In this document: positions 1-6,376 of the stretch, piece after piece
How positions within the stretch are numbered: position 1 is the stretch's first letter
How the letters are laid out: the number at the start of each line of letters is the position of its first letter
Source: JAWLGW01 sp964569055
Lineage (GTDB): Bacteria; Planctomycetota; J058
Assembly: GCA_964569055.1 (NCBI GenBank)
Contig: CAZMSZ010000278.1
Span: 1 to 10,316 of the forward strand
Direction: 5' to 3'
Length of the DNA: 10,316 nt
The notes under the pieces: generated by a model
What the model was told of the DNA's origin: nothing
Database searches by the model: none
Seen by the model: the letters and a program-made list of their open reading frames with translations, nothing else
Program-made: the position numbers and the translations under genes

Positions 1-323
1 AGGATCACCGGCACCAGCACGACCACCGCGAGGTCCTCGCCGCTCGGGGCGCCGGTCTGGCGCCAGCGCTCGATCAGGGCGCCGCCGTGGCTGTGGAGCT
101 GCTGGATCGTCAGCAGCCCGAACACGACCAAGAACCAGCGCGGGCGCAGCAGGAGGCCGGCACCGACGGCGAGGTTGATCGCCATGAACACGGCGTGGCG
201 CGCCGGGGTCGAGGGGTCGCCTGCGGGCGGGGCGATCAGGCGGACGAGGTGGAGCGCGGCCACGGCGAGGAACGCGAGCGCGATCGCGGCGAACGGCGCC
301 TGCCAGCCGCGCGGCCTGTTCAC
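1..323 (-). CDS. Multi-pass membrane protein, unknown family (3' end cut off by window)
   Basis: The reverse strand reads from a GTG at 323 for 107 codons without a stop, to the window edge. The protein begins MNRPRGWQAPFAAIAL. Hydrophobic stretches lie at about residues 10-31, 43-58, 60-75 and 97-107, so it is an integral membrane protein with at least three or four segments. Short basic or polar loops, including an HSHGG stretch near residue 81, separate them. The GTG overlaps the rsmH stop codon as GTGA, so the two are almost certainly translationally coupled. In most bacteria the gene after rsmH is ftsL, a short single-pass protein. This multi-pass protein is not FtsL. I do not recognise the family. 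That it is a real gene is likely; its function is unknown. Confidence 0.75.
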   Translation of the reverse strand, partial: MNRPRGWQAPFAAIALAFLAVAALHLVRLIAPPAGDPSTPARHAVFMAINLAVGAGLLLRPRWFLVVFGLLTIQQLHSHGGALIERWRQTGAPSGEDLAVVVLVPVI

Positions 324-1288
324 GAGGCGACGCGCTCGATCACGCGCAGCTTGGCGCTGCGGGCGCGCGGGTTGGTCGCCACCTCCGCCTCGTCGGCGAC
401 CAGCGGCTTCTTGGTCAGCAGGCGCCCGGCGCCCTGCTGCTTGAGCTCGCGGAAGTACTGCTTCACGCGCCGGTCCTCGAGCGAGTGGAACGAGATCACC
501 GCCAGCCGGCCGCCGGGCGCCAACAGGCCGAACAGCGCGGGCAGGGCCCGCTCGAGCTGACCCAGCTCGTCGTTGACCGCCATGCGCAGCGCCTGGAAGG
601 TGCGCGTGGCGGGGTGGATCCGGCGGCCGCGGCCCCGGCGCGGCCCGCGCTGAGGCCCGCGCGGAGGCGGGACGGCGCGGCGGACCAGCTCGGCCAGCTC
701 GTCGGTGGTCCGGAGCGGGGCCTGGGCGCGGCGCTCCACGATCGCGCGGGCGATCCGGCGCGAGTAGCGCTCCTCGCCCAGCTGGTAGATCAGGTCCGCC
801 AGCTCGCGCTCCTCCAGCGTGGCGAGGAGGTCGGCCGCGGTGCGCGGCTGCGTGGGGTCCATGCGCATGTCGAGCGGGCCGGGCCGCTGGAACGAGAACC
901 CGCGCTCGGGCTGGTCGAGCTGCATGGAGGAGACGCCAATGTCGATCAGGGCGGCGTCGAACGGCCCGGCCCCGAGCTCCGCCGCGACCTCGGCCGCGTC
1001 GGCGAACGGGGCGTGCACGAGCGTGACCCGCGCCGCGTGCGGGGCCAAGCGCTCGCGCGCCAGCTCGAGCGCGGCCGGGTCCTGGTCGAGGCCGAGCAGC
1101 GTCGCCTCGGGCAACGCCTCGAGCAGGGCCGCGGCGTGGCCGCCCGCGCCGATCGTGCCGTCGAGGAGCGCGCGGGCGCCCGGTCGGCCGAGGTGCTCCA
1201 GCACGGCCTCGCGCAGGACCGGCAGGTGGGGCGCCCCGGCGGGGGCCTCGTCGTCGCCGTCCTGCTCGTCCTCCTCGGGGGCGTTCAC
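320..1288 (-). CDS. rsmH: 16S rRNA (cytosine(1402)-N(4))-methyltransferase RsmH (MraW)
   Basis: RsmH transfers a methyl group from S-adenosylmethionine to N4 of C1402 in the 16S rRNA P-site region, in the cytoplasm. The 322-aa product has the family motifs in order: LPVLREAV (22-29), SAM-binding DGTIGAGGH (43-51), GLDQDP (66-71), DIGVSSMQLD (116-125) with RGFSF, DMRMD (140-144), HPATRTFQALRMAVNDEL (225-242) and ISFHSLEDRRVK (265-276). Length is close to the usual 310-320. The GTG at 1288 was chosen because GAGGAG lies 9 nt upstream and the VLREAV block follows about 20 residues later. The frame stays open further upstream, but there it lies antisense to the HNH gene and has no family similarity. 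Oddities are an acidic N-terminal tail (EEDEQDGDDE) and an Arg/Gly/Pro-rich insert at 206-223. No mraZ lies upstream and no ftsL downstream. Confidence 0.97.
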   Translation of the reverse strand: MNAPEEDEQDGDDEAPAGAPHLPVLREAVLEHLGRPGARALLDGTIGAGGHAAALLEALPEATLLGLDQDPAALELARERLAPHAARVTLVHAPFADAAEVAAELGAGPFDAALIDIGVSSMQLDQPERGFSFQRPGPLDMRMDPTQPRTAADLLATLEERELADLIYQLGEERYSRRIARAIVERRAQAPLRTTDELAELVRRAVPPPRGPQRGPRRGRGRRIHPATRTFQALRMAVNDELGQLERALPALFGLLAPGGRLAVISFHSLEDRRVKQYFRELKQQGAGRLLTKKPLVADEAEVATNPRARSAKLRVIERVAS

Positions 1289-1297
1289 GCCGCTCGG

Positions 1298-1303
1298 CTC
1301 CTC
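1298..1303 (-). promoter_or_regulatory. Ribosome binding site of rsmH
   Basis: GAGGAG on the minus strand, 9 nt before the GTG at 1288. It supports this start over any further upstream in the open frame. Confidence 0.6.
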
Positions 1304-1372
1304 GCGCCACCCGCGGCGGCGACGGGCCAGGATAGCGCGCGCCGTCGTGGGTCGCGTTACGCTCGGAAAGGC

Positions 1373-1379
1373 GGAGGGG
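1373..1379 (+). promoter_or_regulatory. Ribosome binding site of the HNH gene
   Basis: GGAGGGG about 9 nt before the ATG at 1388 fixes the start. A TACGCT hexamer at 1358-1363 could be its -10, but I see no matching -35. Confidence 0.6.
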
Positions 1380-1387
1380 ATCGATCC

Positions 1388-1702
1388 ATGGCGCGAGGCC
1401 CGGCCGAAGGCCCCTGCGAGCTGTGCGGGCGCGTGCGCCCGCTCACGTTCCACCACCTGATCCCGCGCAGCGTCCACGCCAACAAGTGGTTCAAGGAGCG
1501 CCATACGCGCGAGGAGATGGCCCGCGGGATCGACGTGTGCCGCGACTGCCACTCGGCGATCCACCGCTTCGTCCCGAGCGAGAAGACCCTGGCGCGCGAC
1601 TACGCGACCAAGGAGCAGCTGCTGACCCACCCCGAGCTGGCCAAGTTCGTGGCCTGGGTCTCGACCCGCAGCCCCGACCGGCGCTTCCGCACGCGGACCT
1701 GA
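1388..1702 (+). CDS. Small stand-alone HNH endonuclease-like protein
   Basis: A 104-aa cytoplasmic protein that is almost entirely one HNH (beta-beta-alpha metal) fold. Visible are a zinc-binding CELC pair (C10, C13), the HH of TFHHLIPR (H22, H23; a likely catalytic histidine), a second pair CRDC (C51, C54) and the closing H55 and H59. The WFKERHTREEMARGIDVCRDCH stretch and the C-terminal THPELAKFVAWVSTR are typical of a widespread family of roughly 100-aa lone HNH proteins in Proteobacteria and related groups, whose cellular role is not established. All four cysteines and the catalytic histidines are intact, so nuclease activity is plausible. The ATG follows GGAGGG by 9 nt. The gene is divergent from rsmH (99-bp gap) and is followed by a lipoprotein gene with its own promoter. 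No methyltransferase or restriction partner is adjacent. Confidence 0.9.
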   Translation: MARGPAEGPCELCGRVRPLTFHHLIPRSVHANKWFKERHTREEMARGIDVCRDCHSAIHRFVPSEKTLARDYATKEQLLTHPELAKFVAWVSTRSPDRRFRTRT

Positions 1703-1712
1703 GCCGACGCCG

Positions 1713-1741
1713 TTGCGTGGGCCCACCGCGTCGCCTACGCT
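1713..1741 (+). promoter_or_regulatory. Sigma-70-type promoter for the TPR lipoprotein, probably leaderless
   Basis: TTGCGT (1713-1718) and TACGCT (1736-1741) are separated by exactly 17 bp. Transcription would start about 7 nt after the -10, at or next to the GTG start codon at 1749. No Shine-Dalgarno sequence precedes that GTG. Together this points to a leaderless mRNA. Both hexamers match the consensus only in part (TTG---, TA---T). Confidence 0.5.
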
Positions 1742-1748
1742 CGCGGCC

Positions 1749-2771
1749 GTGCGCGTCCCGTGCCTGTCGCTGCTCGTCCTCCTCGCCGGCTGCGGCGCGC
1801 CGGGTGCGCGCTCCGAGCCGGCCCCCACGGCCGTCTCCTCGCCGGCCGAAGGTGCCGCCATGTCCGAGACCTCACCGCTGGCCGAGCGCCTCGCCGCCGC
1901 CGACGCGCTGTTCCGCGGGCGGAAGTACGCCGAGGCGCTCGACGCCTACCGCGCCGTGGCCGCGCAGGCCGGCGAGGCGCGTGACCGGTCGGTCGAGGCC
2001 GAGGCGCTGGCGCAGGTCGCGCGCATGTACTCGGCCACCAAGCGGCTCGAGGAGGGGCGGCCCTGGCTGGCGCGCGCGCGGGAGGTCGCCGACCCCGCCC
2101 ACCCGCTGGGCTGGACGCGCTACCTCGGCGTGCGCGGGATCTTCGAGCGCGAGGGCGGCGACCGCGCCCGGGCCCTGGCGACCTTCACCGAGATGCACGA
2201 CTACGCGCGGGCCCGCGACCTGCCGCGCCGCGCGATCGACGCCGCGCACCACGCCGCGATCGTGGCCTCGCCCGAGCAGCAGGTCGCCTGGGCCGAGCGC
2301 GGGATCGCCGCGGCCGAGGCGGCCGGCGACGAGGGCTGGCTGGCGGTGCTCTGGAACAACCTCGGCGCCACCCACGAGGACCGGGGCGAGTGGACGGCCG
2401 CTGCGGACGCCTACGAACAGGCGCGCACCTACCACTACCGCACCGGCGGCGAGCACCAGCGGCTGGTCGCGGACTGGGCGCTCGGCCGCGCCAGCCTGCG
2501 CGCGGGGCGGCTGGAGCGGGCCGAGGCGCTCCTGCCGGACTGCCTCGAGCGCGCCCGCGCGCGCCACGCCGCCGCGCCGAACGCCGAGACGGGCGAGTGG
2601 GTCGGCTGGACCCTGGCGGCCCACGGCGAGCTGCTCGTCGCTCGTGGCCAGCGGGCCGAGGGGCTCACGGCGCTCGAAGAGGGACGCGCCCGCCTGGTCG
2701 AGGCCGGGATCGAGAAATGGTGGCCGGGCGCGCTCGCCGACCTCGACGCCCGGATCGCCGCGGCGCGCTGA
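1749..2771 (+). CDS. TPR-repeat lipoprotein
   Basis: A 340-aa exported protein. A short signal peptide ends in a clear lipobox LAGC (12-15), so C15 should be lipidated and the protein membrane-anchored. After a Pro/Ser/Ala-rich linker (about 18-45) the rest is helical with TPR character. Examples are ALFRGRKYAEALDAYRAV (about 58-75), ALAQVARMYSATKRLEEG, and WNNLGATHEDRGEWTAAADAYEQA in the middle, followed by further helix pairs. TPR lipoproteins usually act as protein-protein scaffolds; no specific partner can be named. The GTG at 1749 was chosen because it directly opens the signal peptide. A TTG at 1713 in the same frame is part of the proposed -35. An internal ATG at 1860 would give a cytoplasmic form lacking the lipobox and is less likely. 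The next gene begins 159 bp downstream. Confidence 0.85.
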   Translation: MRVPCLSLLVLLAGCGAPGARSEPAPTAVSSPAEGAAMSETSPLAERLAAADALFRGRKYAEALDAYRAVAAQAGEARDRSVEAEALAQVARMYSATKRLEEGRPWLARAREVADPAHPLGWTRYLGVRGIFEREGGDRARALATFTEMHDYARARDLPRRAIDAAHHAAIVASPEQQVAWAERGIAAAEAAGDEGWLAVLWNNLGATHEDRGEWTAAADAYEQARTYHYRTGGEHQRLVADWALGRASLRAGRLERAEALLPDCLERARARHAAAPNAETGEWVGWTLAAHGELLVARGQRAEGLTALEEGRARLVEAGIEKWWPGALADLDARIAAAR

Positions 2772-2930
2772 CTTTCCTTTTCGCGCTCTCGTCGCTGCGA
2801 CGCATGCGGATCGGACTCATGGCGCGCTGGGCCCAGACCACGCTCCCGCGCCCAGGCCGGACATGCAGTTACGGCGCCACGCCCGCGGCGTCCCGCTTGC
2901 ACGAGGCCGTCGGCCCCGGGAGACGATCGC
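2772..2930 (+). other. Intergenic region before the 431-aa secreted protein gene
   Basis: This 159-bp gap contains a small inverted repeat (CGTCG, loop CTG, CGACG at 2790-2802) next to a CGCATGCG palindrome (2801-2808), without a following T-run. A GGGAGA at 2918-2923 sits 7 nt before the next GTG and is a plausible ribosome binding site. A TTGCAC at 2897-2902 has no good -10 at 16-18 bp. I see no convincing terminator or promoter here. Confidence 0.4.
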
Positions 2931-4226
2931 GTGCGCCGAGCCCTCGCCCTCAGCTCGTTCCTCGTCCTCGCCTGCGCGGCGCCGACGCTGGCCCAGGAGT
3001 GGCACCCGTTCGAGGTCACGCTCCCGCAAGACCTGATCAACGGCGGGATCGAGCGCCACCGCCGCGCCGCGGAGCACGCCCGGCGCACCGCCCCGCCCCA
3101 GCCCGAGCCGGCCAACCTGTCCGAAGCCTGGGACCGCCTGGTGCGAAGCCTGGCGGACCTCGAGCACGCCGAGCTCGGCTTCACCCCGGGCCGGATCACG
3201 CTGGAGGCGCGGGTACGGGTGTTCGCGCTGATCGGGTTCACCCACCTCGGGCTGCGCTTCGAGCTCGAGCCGGTCGTGGTCGCGCCCAACGTGCTCGAGC
3301 TGCGGGTGGTGGCCTGCAGCGAGAAGTGGGGCGACGGCGAGTGGGAGCCGCAGAGCGACTCGGGGATCTCGTCCAACGTGGGCCAGCTCGTCGAGCAGCT
3401 CAACGGCGAGGGCGAGCTGGCCGGCAAGGTCCGCCACGACCGAGGCCGCGGCGCCGAGCTCGACCGGATCACGATCGACCTCGGCGGCGTGCCCCAGCTC
3501 GAGGGGCACGAGCTGCTCGAGGTGCGGCCGGGCTGGGGCGAGCTGTCGCTCGCGGGCCGGACCCGCCAGGAGGAGATCACGTTCGAGGTCGGCGCGGGCG
3601 AGATCAACGACGGCGTGCGCGCGGCGCGCGGCAGCGACGCCCTGCGCGCGCTCGAGGCGCTGATGGGCCCCGGGAGCTGGCTGGACGTGGGCCACGAGAA
3701 CCCGGGGCGGATCACGCTCCACGGCCGAGCCGACCTGCCCTGGCTCCCCGAGACCAGCTACCGGGCCGAGTTCCGCCTCGAGCGCTCCGGGCCGCATCAG
3801 GTGAAGCTCGTGCTCGACGACGTCCACGTGGGCGGCGACACCCTCGACGGCTTCCTGCGCAGCGGCATGGGCGCCCCCGTGAAGCGCTGGCTGTTGGACA
3901 AGATCTACGACCGGCTCGACGCCGAGGAGCCGGCGATCGCCGCCGCCTACGAGCGCGGAGACCTCGACGTGCGCGTCTCCCACGACCCGGCCCGGCGCGA
4001 GGTGCGCGTGATCGACCTGCGCCCGGGGACGGCCGCGGGGGTCACGATCCGCCCCGGCTACGAGGTCCAGGACATTCAGATCGTCCCGGGCAAGGTCCGG
4101 ATCACCGCCCGCCTCACGCCTCCCGGCGACGACTTCGTCGGCCCGCCGGTGTTCGCCGGCCCGCCCGCCCCGCCCTCCGCGCCGTCGCGCGGGATCACGG
4201 GCGCGCTGGGCGACGCGGGGCGTTAG
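2931..4226 (+). CDS. Secreted beta-rich protein, unknown family
   Basis: A 431-aa protein opening with an export signal, MRRALALSSFLVLACAAPTLA. Cleavage most likely falls after A21 (TLA before QEW). VLAC at 12-15 resembles a weak lipobox, so a lipoprotein is an alternative. The mature part alternates beta-type stretches (PGRITLEARVRV, GLRFELEPVVV, NVLELRVVAC, KVRITARL) with a few amphipathic helices (SSNVGQLVEQLNG, PVKRWLLDKIYDRL). Near residues 295-330 a strand pair, VKLVLDDVHVGGDTLDGF, runs into a helix. This is reminiscent of DUF2993 or other tubular lipid-binding proteins, but it is only a visual impression. The C-terminus is Pro/Ala-rich. The GTG at 2931 is preceded by GGGAGA with 7-nt spacing. 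The TAG stop overlaps the stop codon of the convergent DUF4123 gene. I do not recognise the family and assign no function. Confidence 0.7.
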   Translation: MRRALALSSFLVLACAAPTLAQEWHPFEVTLPQDLINGGIERHRRAAEHARRTAPPQPEPANLSEAWDRLVRSLADLEHAELGFTPGRITLEARVRVFALIGFTHLGLRFELEPVVVAPNVLELRVVACSEKWGDGEWEPQSDSGISSNVGQLVEQLNGEGELAGKVRHDRGRGAELDRITIDLGGVPQLEGHELLEVRPGWGELSLAGRTRQEEITFEVGAGEINDGVRAARGSDALRALEALMGPGSWLDVGHENPGRITLHGRADLPWLPETSYRAEFRLERSGPHQVKLVLDDVHVGGDTLDGFLRSGMGAPVKRWLLDKIYDRLDAEEPAIAAAYERGDLDVRVSHDPARREVRVIDLRPGTAAGVTIRPGYEVQDIQIVPGKVRITARLTPPGDDFVGPPVFAGPPAPPSAPSRGITGALGDAGR

Positions 4227-5920
4227 CCCTCGAGCTCCGCCAGCACCGCCAGCGGGCGGGTGTTGGGGTCGAGCATCTCGTTCTCGAGCAGCTCCTTGGC
4301 CCAGGCGTAGTCCTCGAGCTCGGTGAACTCGGGGTCGATCACGAGCATGAGGTGCAACAGCGCCTCGATCGCCGGGACGCGCTGGATCTCCCAGCCGTCC
4401 GCCTTGTCGAGGCACAGCTCGACCACCTCGCGCAGCCGCTCGGGCCCGAGCGCGGCCGCCTGCTCGGCGTGGGTGTCGCGGGCCCAGGCGATCAACCGCG
4501 CGATCAGGCCCTGACGCATGGCGCGCGCCAGCGCCTCGAGCTGCTCGTCGCGGATCACCAGCCGACGGCGCTCGAACGGGAGCGCCCGGCGGCGGGCCGT
4601 GTAGCGCCGCCGCTCGCGCGGCCCGGGGGCGGCGCTCCCGGTCGCGCCAGTGGCCGTCAGGGCCAGCGTCAGCCCGCGCGCGGCGCGCGCCGTGGCGCGG
4701 TTCTCCTCGCGGCTGCCGCGCTCCAGGCCGACCAGCATGGAGGTGAGCGAGGCCGTGAGCCGGCGCGCGCTCGGGTCGGCGCCCTCGACGCGCGCGAGCA
4801 CGCGGCTGACCGCCTCGCGCGCCTTGACGGCGCGCGGGTCCTCGGCGGCGGGCACGCCCCAGGCGGCGCTCCGCTCGGCGAACCCGTGGAGCGCGCGCAG
4901 GGCGGCCGTCACCCCGCGCCGCTCCGCTTCGGCGTCCTTGAGCTCGCTCGCCTCCCGCAGCCGCGTGCGCAGGTCCTGCGTCTCCTCGACCAGCGCGTCG
5001 ACGTCGACCAGCACCGCGCTCGCGGCCTGGAGCTGCGCGCGGGCGAGCGGGTCGAGCCGCCCGTGGAGCGCCGGCGCGAGCGCCGCGAACGCCGCCTTCC
5101 AGCCGCCCGTCGCGACCGCGCCCAGGAGCGGCCCCAGCTTGCTCGGGACGCGCGCCGCCTCCTCCAGCTCGACCAGGTTCGTGACCAACGCGCCCGCCTC
5201 CTCGCTGACCTCGGGCCAGTGGCGCGCGGCGAGCGCGCGCAGCGCGGCGAGCGTGCCCTCGTCGCCGGGCGCCTGCTGCAGGTGCTCGAGCAGCCGCTCC
5301 ACGTCCTCGGGGCCCAGCGTGGGCTCCGCGGGCGCGGCCGGCTCGCCCGCGGCAGACGGGGCCGCGGCCGGCTCGCCCAGCTGCGCCACCTCGCGCGTCA
5401 GGCCGTCCTCCTCGTCGAGCGTGAGCCGCTCGAGCTCGGCCGGGTCGGCCCCCTCGACGAGGAGCTGGCTGATCGGGCCGAACACGAAGTCGAGCTCCTC
5501 GCGGGTGCAGGTCGGCAGGTAGGCCCGCGTGACGCGCGGGTCGAAGAAGCGGAAGAACAGCTTGGCGCCGCTCTCGCGGTACACCTCGAGGAACCGGCGC
5601 AGGTGCTTGCGGAGCTGCCCCAGCGACGCGGCGCTCAGCAGGTACACCCCCCAGCTCTCTCCCCACCCGCGGGCGAGCAGCTCGAGCGCGAGCGGCGAGC
5701 GCTCGTCCTCGAGCGCGACCAGCCAGGGCGCGGAGGCGCGCAGCCGCTCGGGCAGGGCGCCCGCGAACAGGCACTCGCGCGGCGGGTCGTGCTCGTCGAG
5801 CAGCGGCACCAGCCCCTTGTCGCGGGCGCCGTCGAGCACCGCGAACAGCTTCAGCGCGTCCTCGCCGGCGCGGCCGCGGACGAGCTCGGCCGCGATCACG
5901 CCCGCCTCGAGCTCAGGCAC
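4223..5920 (-). CDS. DUF4123-domain protein (T6SS effector adaptor type) with long helical C-terminal extension
   Basis: A 565-aa cytoplasmic protein. Residues 20-155 match the DUF4123 family: LFAVLDGARD (25-34), PWLVALE (65-71), WGESWGVYLLS (85-95), LRKHLRRFLEV (103-113), FFRFFDPRV (122-130) and YLPTCT (134-139). DUF4123 proteins (Tap/TEC) bind effectors and load them onto VgrG in type VI secretion. An Ala/Pro/Glu-rich linker (about 155-215) leads to a long helical middle (about 215-440). From about 456 a helical domain begins IRDEQLEALARAMRQ and includes RLIAWARDTHAEQAAALG. This resembles small helical proteins or domains that I recall near DUF4123/VgrG genes; the resemblance is from memory and unverified. 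The GTG at 5920 overlaps the upstream stop by 8 nt (GTGCCTGA), with GAGG 9 nt before it. The frame stays open upstream for over 3 kb, but only as antisense of other genes. A T6SS-type adaptor is the firm part; the partner is inferred. Confidence 0.88.
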   Translation of the reverse strand: MPELEAGVIAAELVRGRAGEDALKLFAVLDGARDKGLVPLLDEHDPPRECLFAGALPERLRASAPWLVALEDERSPLALELLARGWGESWGVYLLSAASLGQLRKHLRRFLEVYRESGAKLFFRFFDPRVTRAYLPTCTREELDFVFGPISQLLVEGADPAELERLTLDEEDGLTREVAQLGEPAAAPSAAGEPAAPAEPTLGPEDVERLLEHLQQAPGDEGTLAALRALAARHWPEVSEEAGALVTNLVELEEAARVPSKLGPLLGAVATGGWKAAFAALAPALHGRLDPLARAQLQAASAVLVDVDALVEETQDLRTRLREASELKDAEAERRGVTAALRALHGFAERSAAWGVPAAEDPRAVKAREAVSRVLARVEGADPSARRLTASLTSMLVGLERGSREENRATARAARGLTLALTATGATGSAAPGPRERRRYTARRRALPFERRRLVIRDEQLEALARAMRQGLIARLIAWARDTHAEQAAALGPERLREVVELCLDKADGWEIQRVPAIEALLHLMLVIDPEFTELEDYAWAKELLENEMLDPNTRPLAVLAELEG

Positions 5921-6281
5921 CGGCGTTCGCCTCGCGCTGGCACTCCTCGCAGAACGGCGAGCCCGACTCGGCCGCGCCCTCGAGCACCTCGGCCTGGGCC
6001 TCGGCGTCCGGATCGGCCGCGGGCTCCTCGCTCTCCTCCTCGCCCTCCTCCTCGGGCGCGTTGGCCGCCGCCTGGCACTCCTCGCAGAACGGCGAGCCCG
6101 CGTCGGCCGCGTCGTCGAGCGCCTCCGCCTGCGCGTCCGACTCGCCGGCGAAGGCGTCGCCGAGCACGAACTTGTGGGTCGAGCGCTCGAGCCGAACGGT
6201 CCAGCGCTCCTTGGCCACGCCGCAGACCGGGCAGTTGAGGAAGTTGTCGAGGACCCGTGTCCCGCAGTGCTCCCAGGGCAC
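5913..6281 (-). CDS. Small cysteine-rich zinc-ribbon-like protein with two SPFCEEC repeats
   Basis: A 122-aa acidic cytoplasmic protein. The N-terminus has HC (5-6) and CPVC (17-20), four possible zinc ligands, followed by KERWTVRLERSTHKFVLG. Residues 49-75 and 94-120 are two copies of a 27-residue unit, 19 of 27 identical, each ending in GSPFCEECQ..AN with one CxxC pair (C66/C69, C111/C114). A Glu-rich spacer (77-90) separates them. It has no signal peptide or membrane segment. The GTG at 6281 has a strong GGAGG 6 nt upstream and lies behind a good minus-strand promoter. It is the first gene of an operon with the DUF4123 gene, overlapping it by 8 nt, so a role as partner or helper of that adaptor is likely. 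The cysteine pairs may bind zinc or another metal. I cannot name the family. Confidence 0.85.
   Translation of the reverse strand: MPWEHCGTRVLDNFLNCPVCGVAKERWTVRLERSTHKFVLGDAFAGESDAQAEALDDAADAGSPFCEECQAAANAPEEEGEEESEEPAADPDAEAQAEVLEGAAESGSPFCEECQREANAGA
5922..6002 (-). repeat. Tandem repeat unit 2 inside the cysteine-rich protein gene
   Basis: Encodes residues 94-120 of the 122-aa protein. The stretch at 5937-5965 is identical over 29 bp to 6072-6100, offset by exactly 135 bp, and codes for SPFCEECQ and its flanks. The DNA identity suggests recent duplication or strong constraint. Confidence 0.85.
6057..6137 (-). repeat. Tandem repeat unit 1 inside the cysteine-rich protein gene
   Basis: Encodes residues 49-75 of the 122-aa protein. 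It is the first copy of the SPFCEEC unit, in frame with the second copy 135 bp (45 codons) further along the gene. Confidence 0.85.
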
Positions 6282-6287
6282 GCCGCA

Positions 6288-6292
6288 CCTCC
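6288..6292 (-). promoter_or_regulatory. Ribosome binding site of the cysteine-rich protein gene
   Basis: GGAGG on the minus strand, 6 nt before the GTG at 6281. It decides that start; no other start in this frame has such a site. Confidence 0.7.
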
Positions 6293-6301
6293 GCGCAGCC
6301 T

Positions 6302-6330
6302 AGTTGATTCGTGGCTCGGCGCGGTGTCAA
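6302..6330 (-). promoter_or_regulatory. Promoter of the adaptor operon
   Basis: On the minus strand a perfect consensus -35, TTGACA (6330-6325), is followed after exactly 17 bp by TCAACT (6307-6302) as a weak -10. Transcription would start near 6295, leaving a short leader that just contains the GGAGG site. The perfect -35 is notable in such GC-rich DNA; the -10 matches poorly. Confidence 0.5.
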
Positions 6331-6370
6331 CCGTGGGGCGGAGAGTCTTCCCGCGCGAGCGCGCCGCCGC

Positions 6371-6376
6371 TACTAT
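6371..6376 (+). promoter_or_regulatory. Likely -10 element of the metallopeptidase operon
   Basis: TACTAT stands out in the GC-rich sequence, 36 nt before the ATG at 6413. At 17 bp upstream is TTCCCG (6348-6353), a poor -35, so the promoter may need an activator or use another sigma factor. Confidence 0.4.

Noticed and set aside
485..1702. Plus-strand 405-aa frame leading into the HNH protein
   Set aside because: The first 300 residues are the antisense of rsmH. The HNH protein starts at the ATG at 1388 with its own ribosome site.
1289..1861. N-terminal extension of RsmH to 513 aa
   Set aside because: The extension is antisense to the HNH and lipoprotein genes and has no RsmH similarity. 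GTG at 1288 has a ribosome site and gives the normal length.
2763..2786. Possible terminator after the TPR lipoprotein (GCGCG ... CGCGC around a T-rich loop)
   Set aside because: The stem is only 5 bp with a 14-nt loop, and the T-rich part is in the loop rather than after the stem.
2817..5774. Minus-strand 985-aa reading frame
   Set aside because: It overlaps the DUF4123 gene in another frame and lies antisense to the 431-aa secreted protein. Its composition is non-protein-like.
5922..6137. Two 29-bp identical stretches considered as CRISPR or mobile-element repeats
   Set aside because: There are only two copies, in frame within one coding sequence, and they encode the same SPFCEECQ motif. 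This is a protein-repeat duplication.
2390..6238. Plus-strand 1282-aa reading frame
   Set aside because: It crosses three real genes on both strands, and its translation is Arg/Ala/Pro/Gly low-complexity without any domain.
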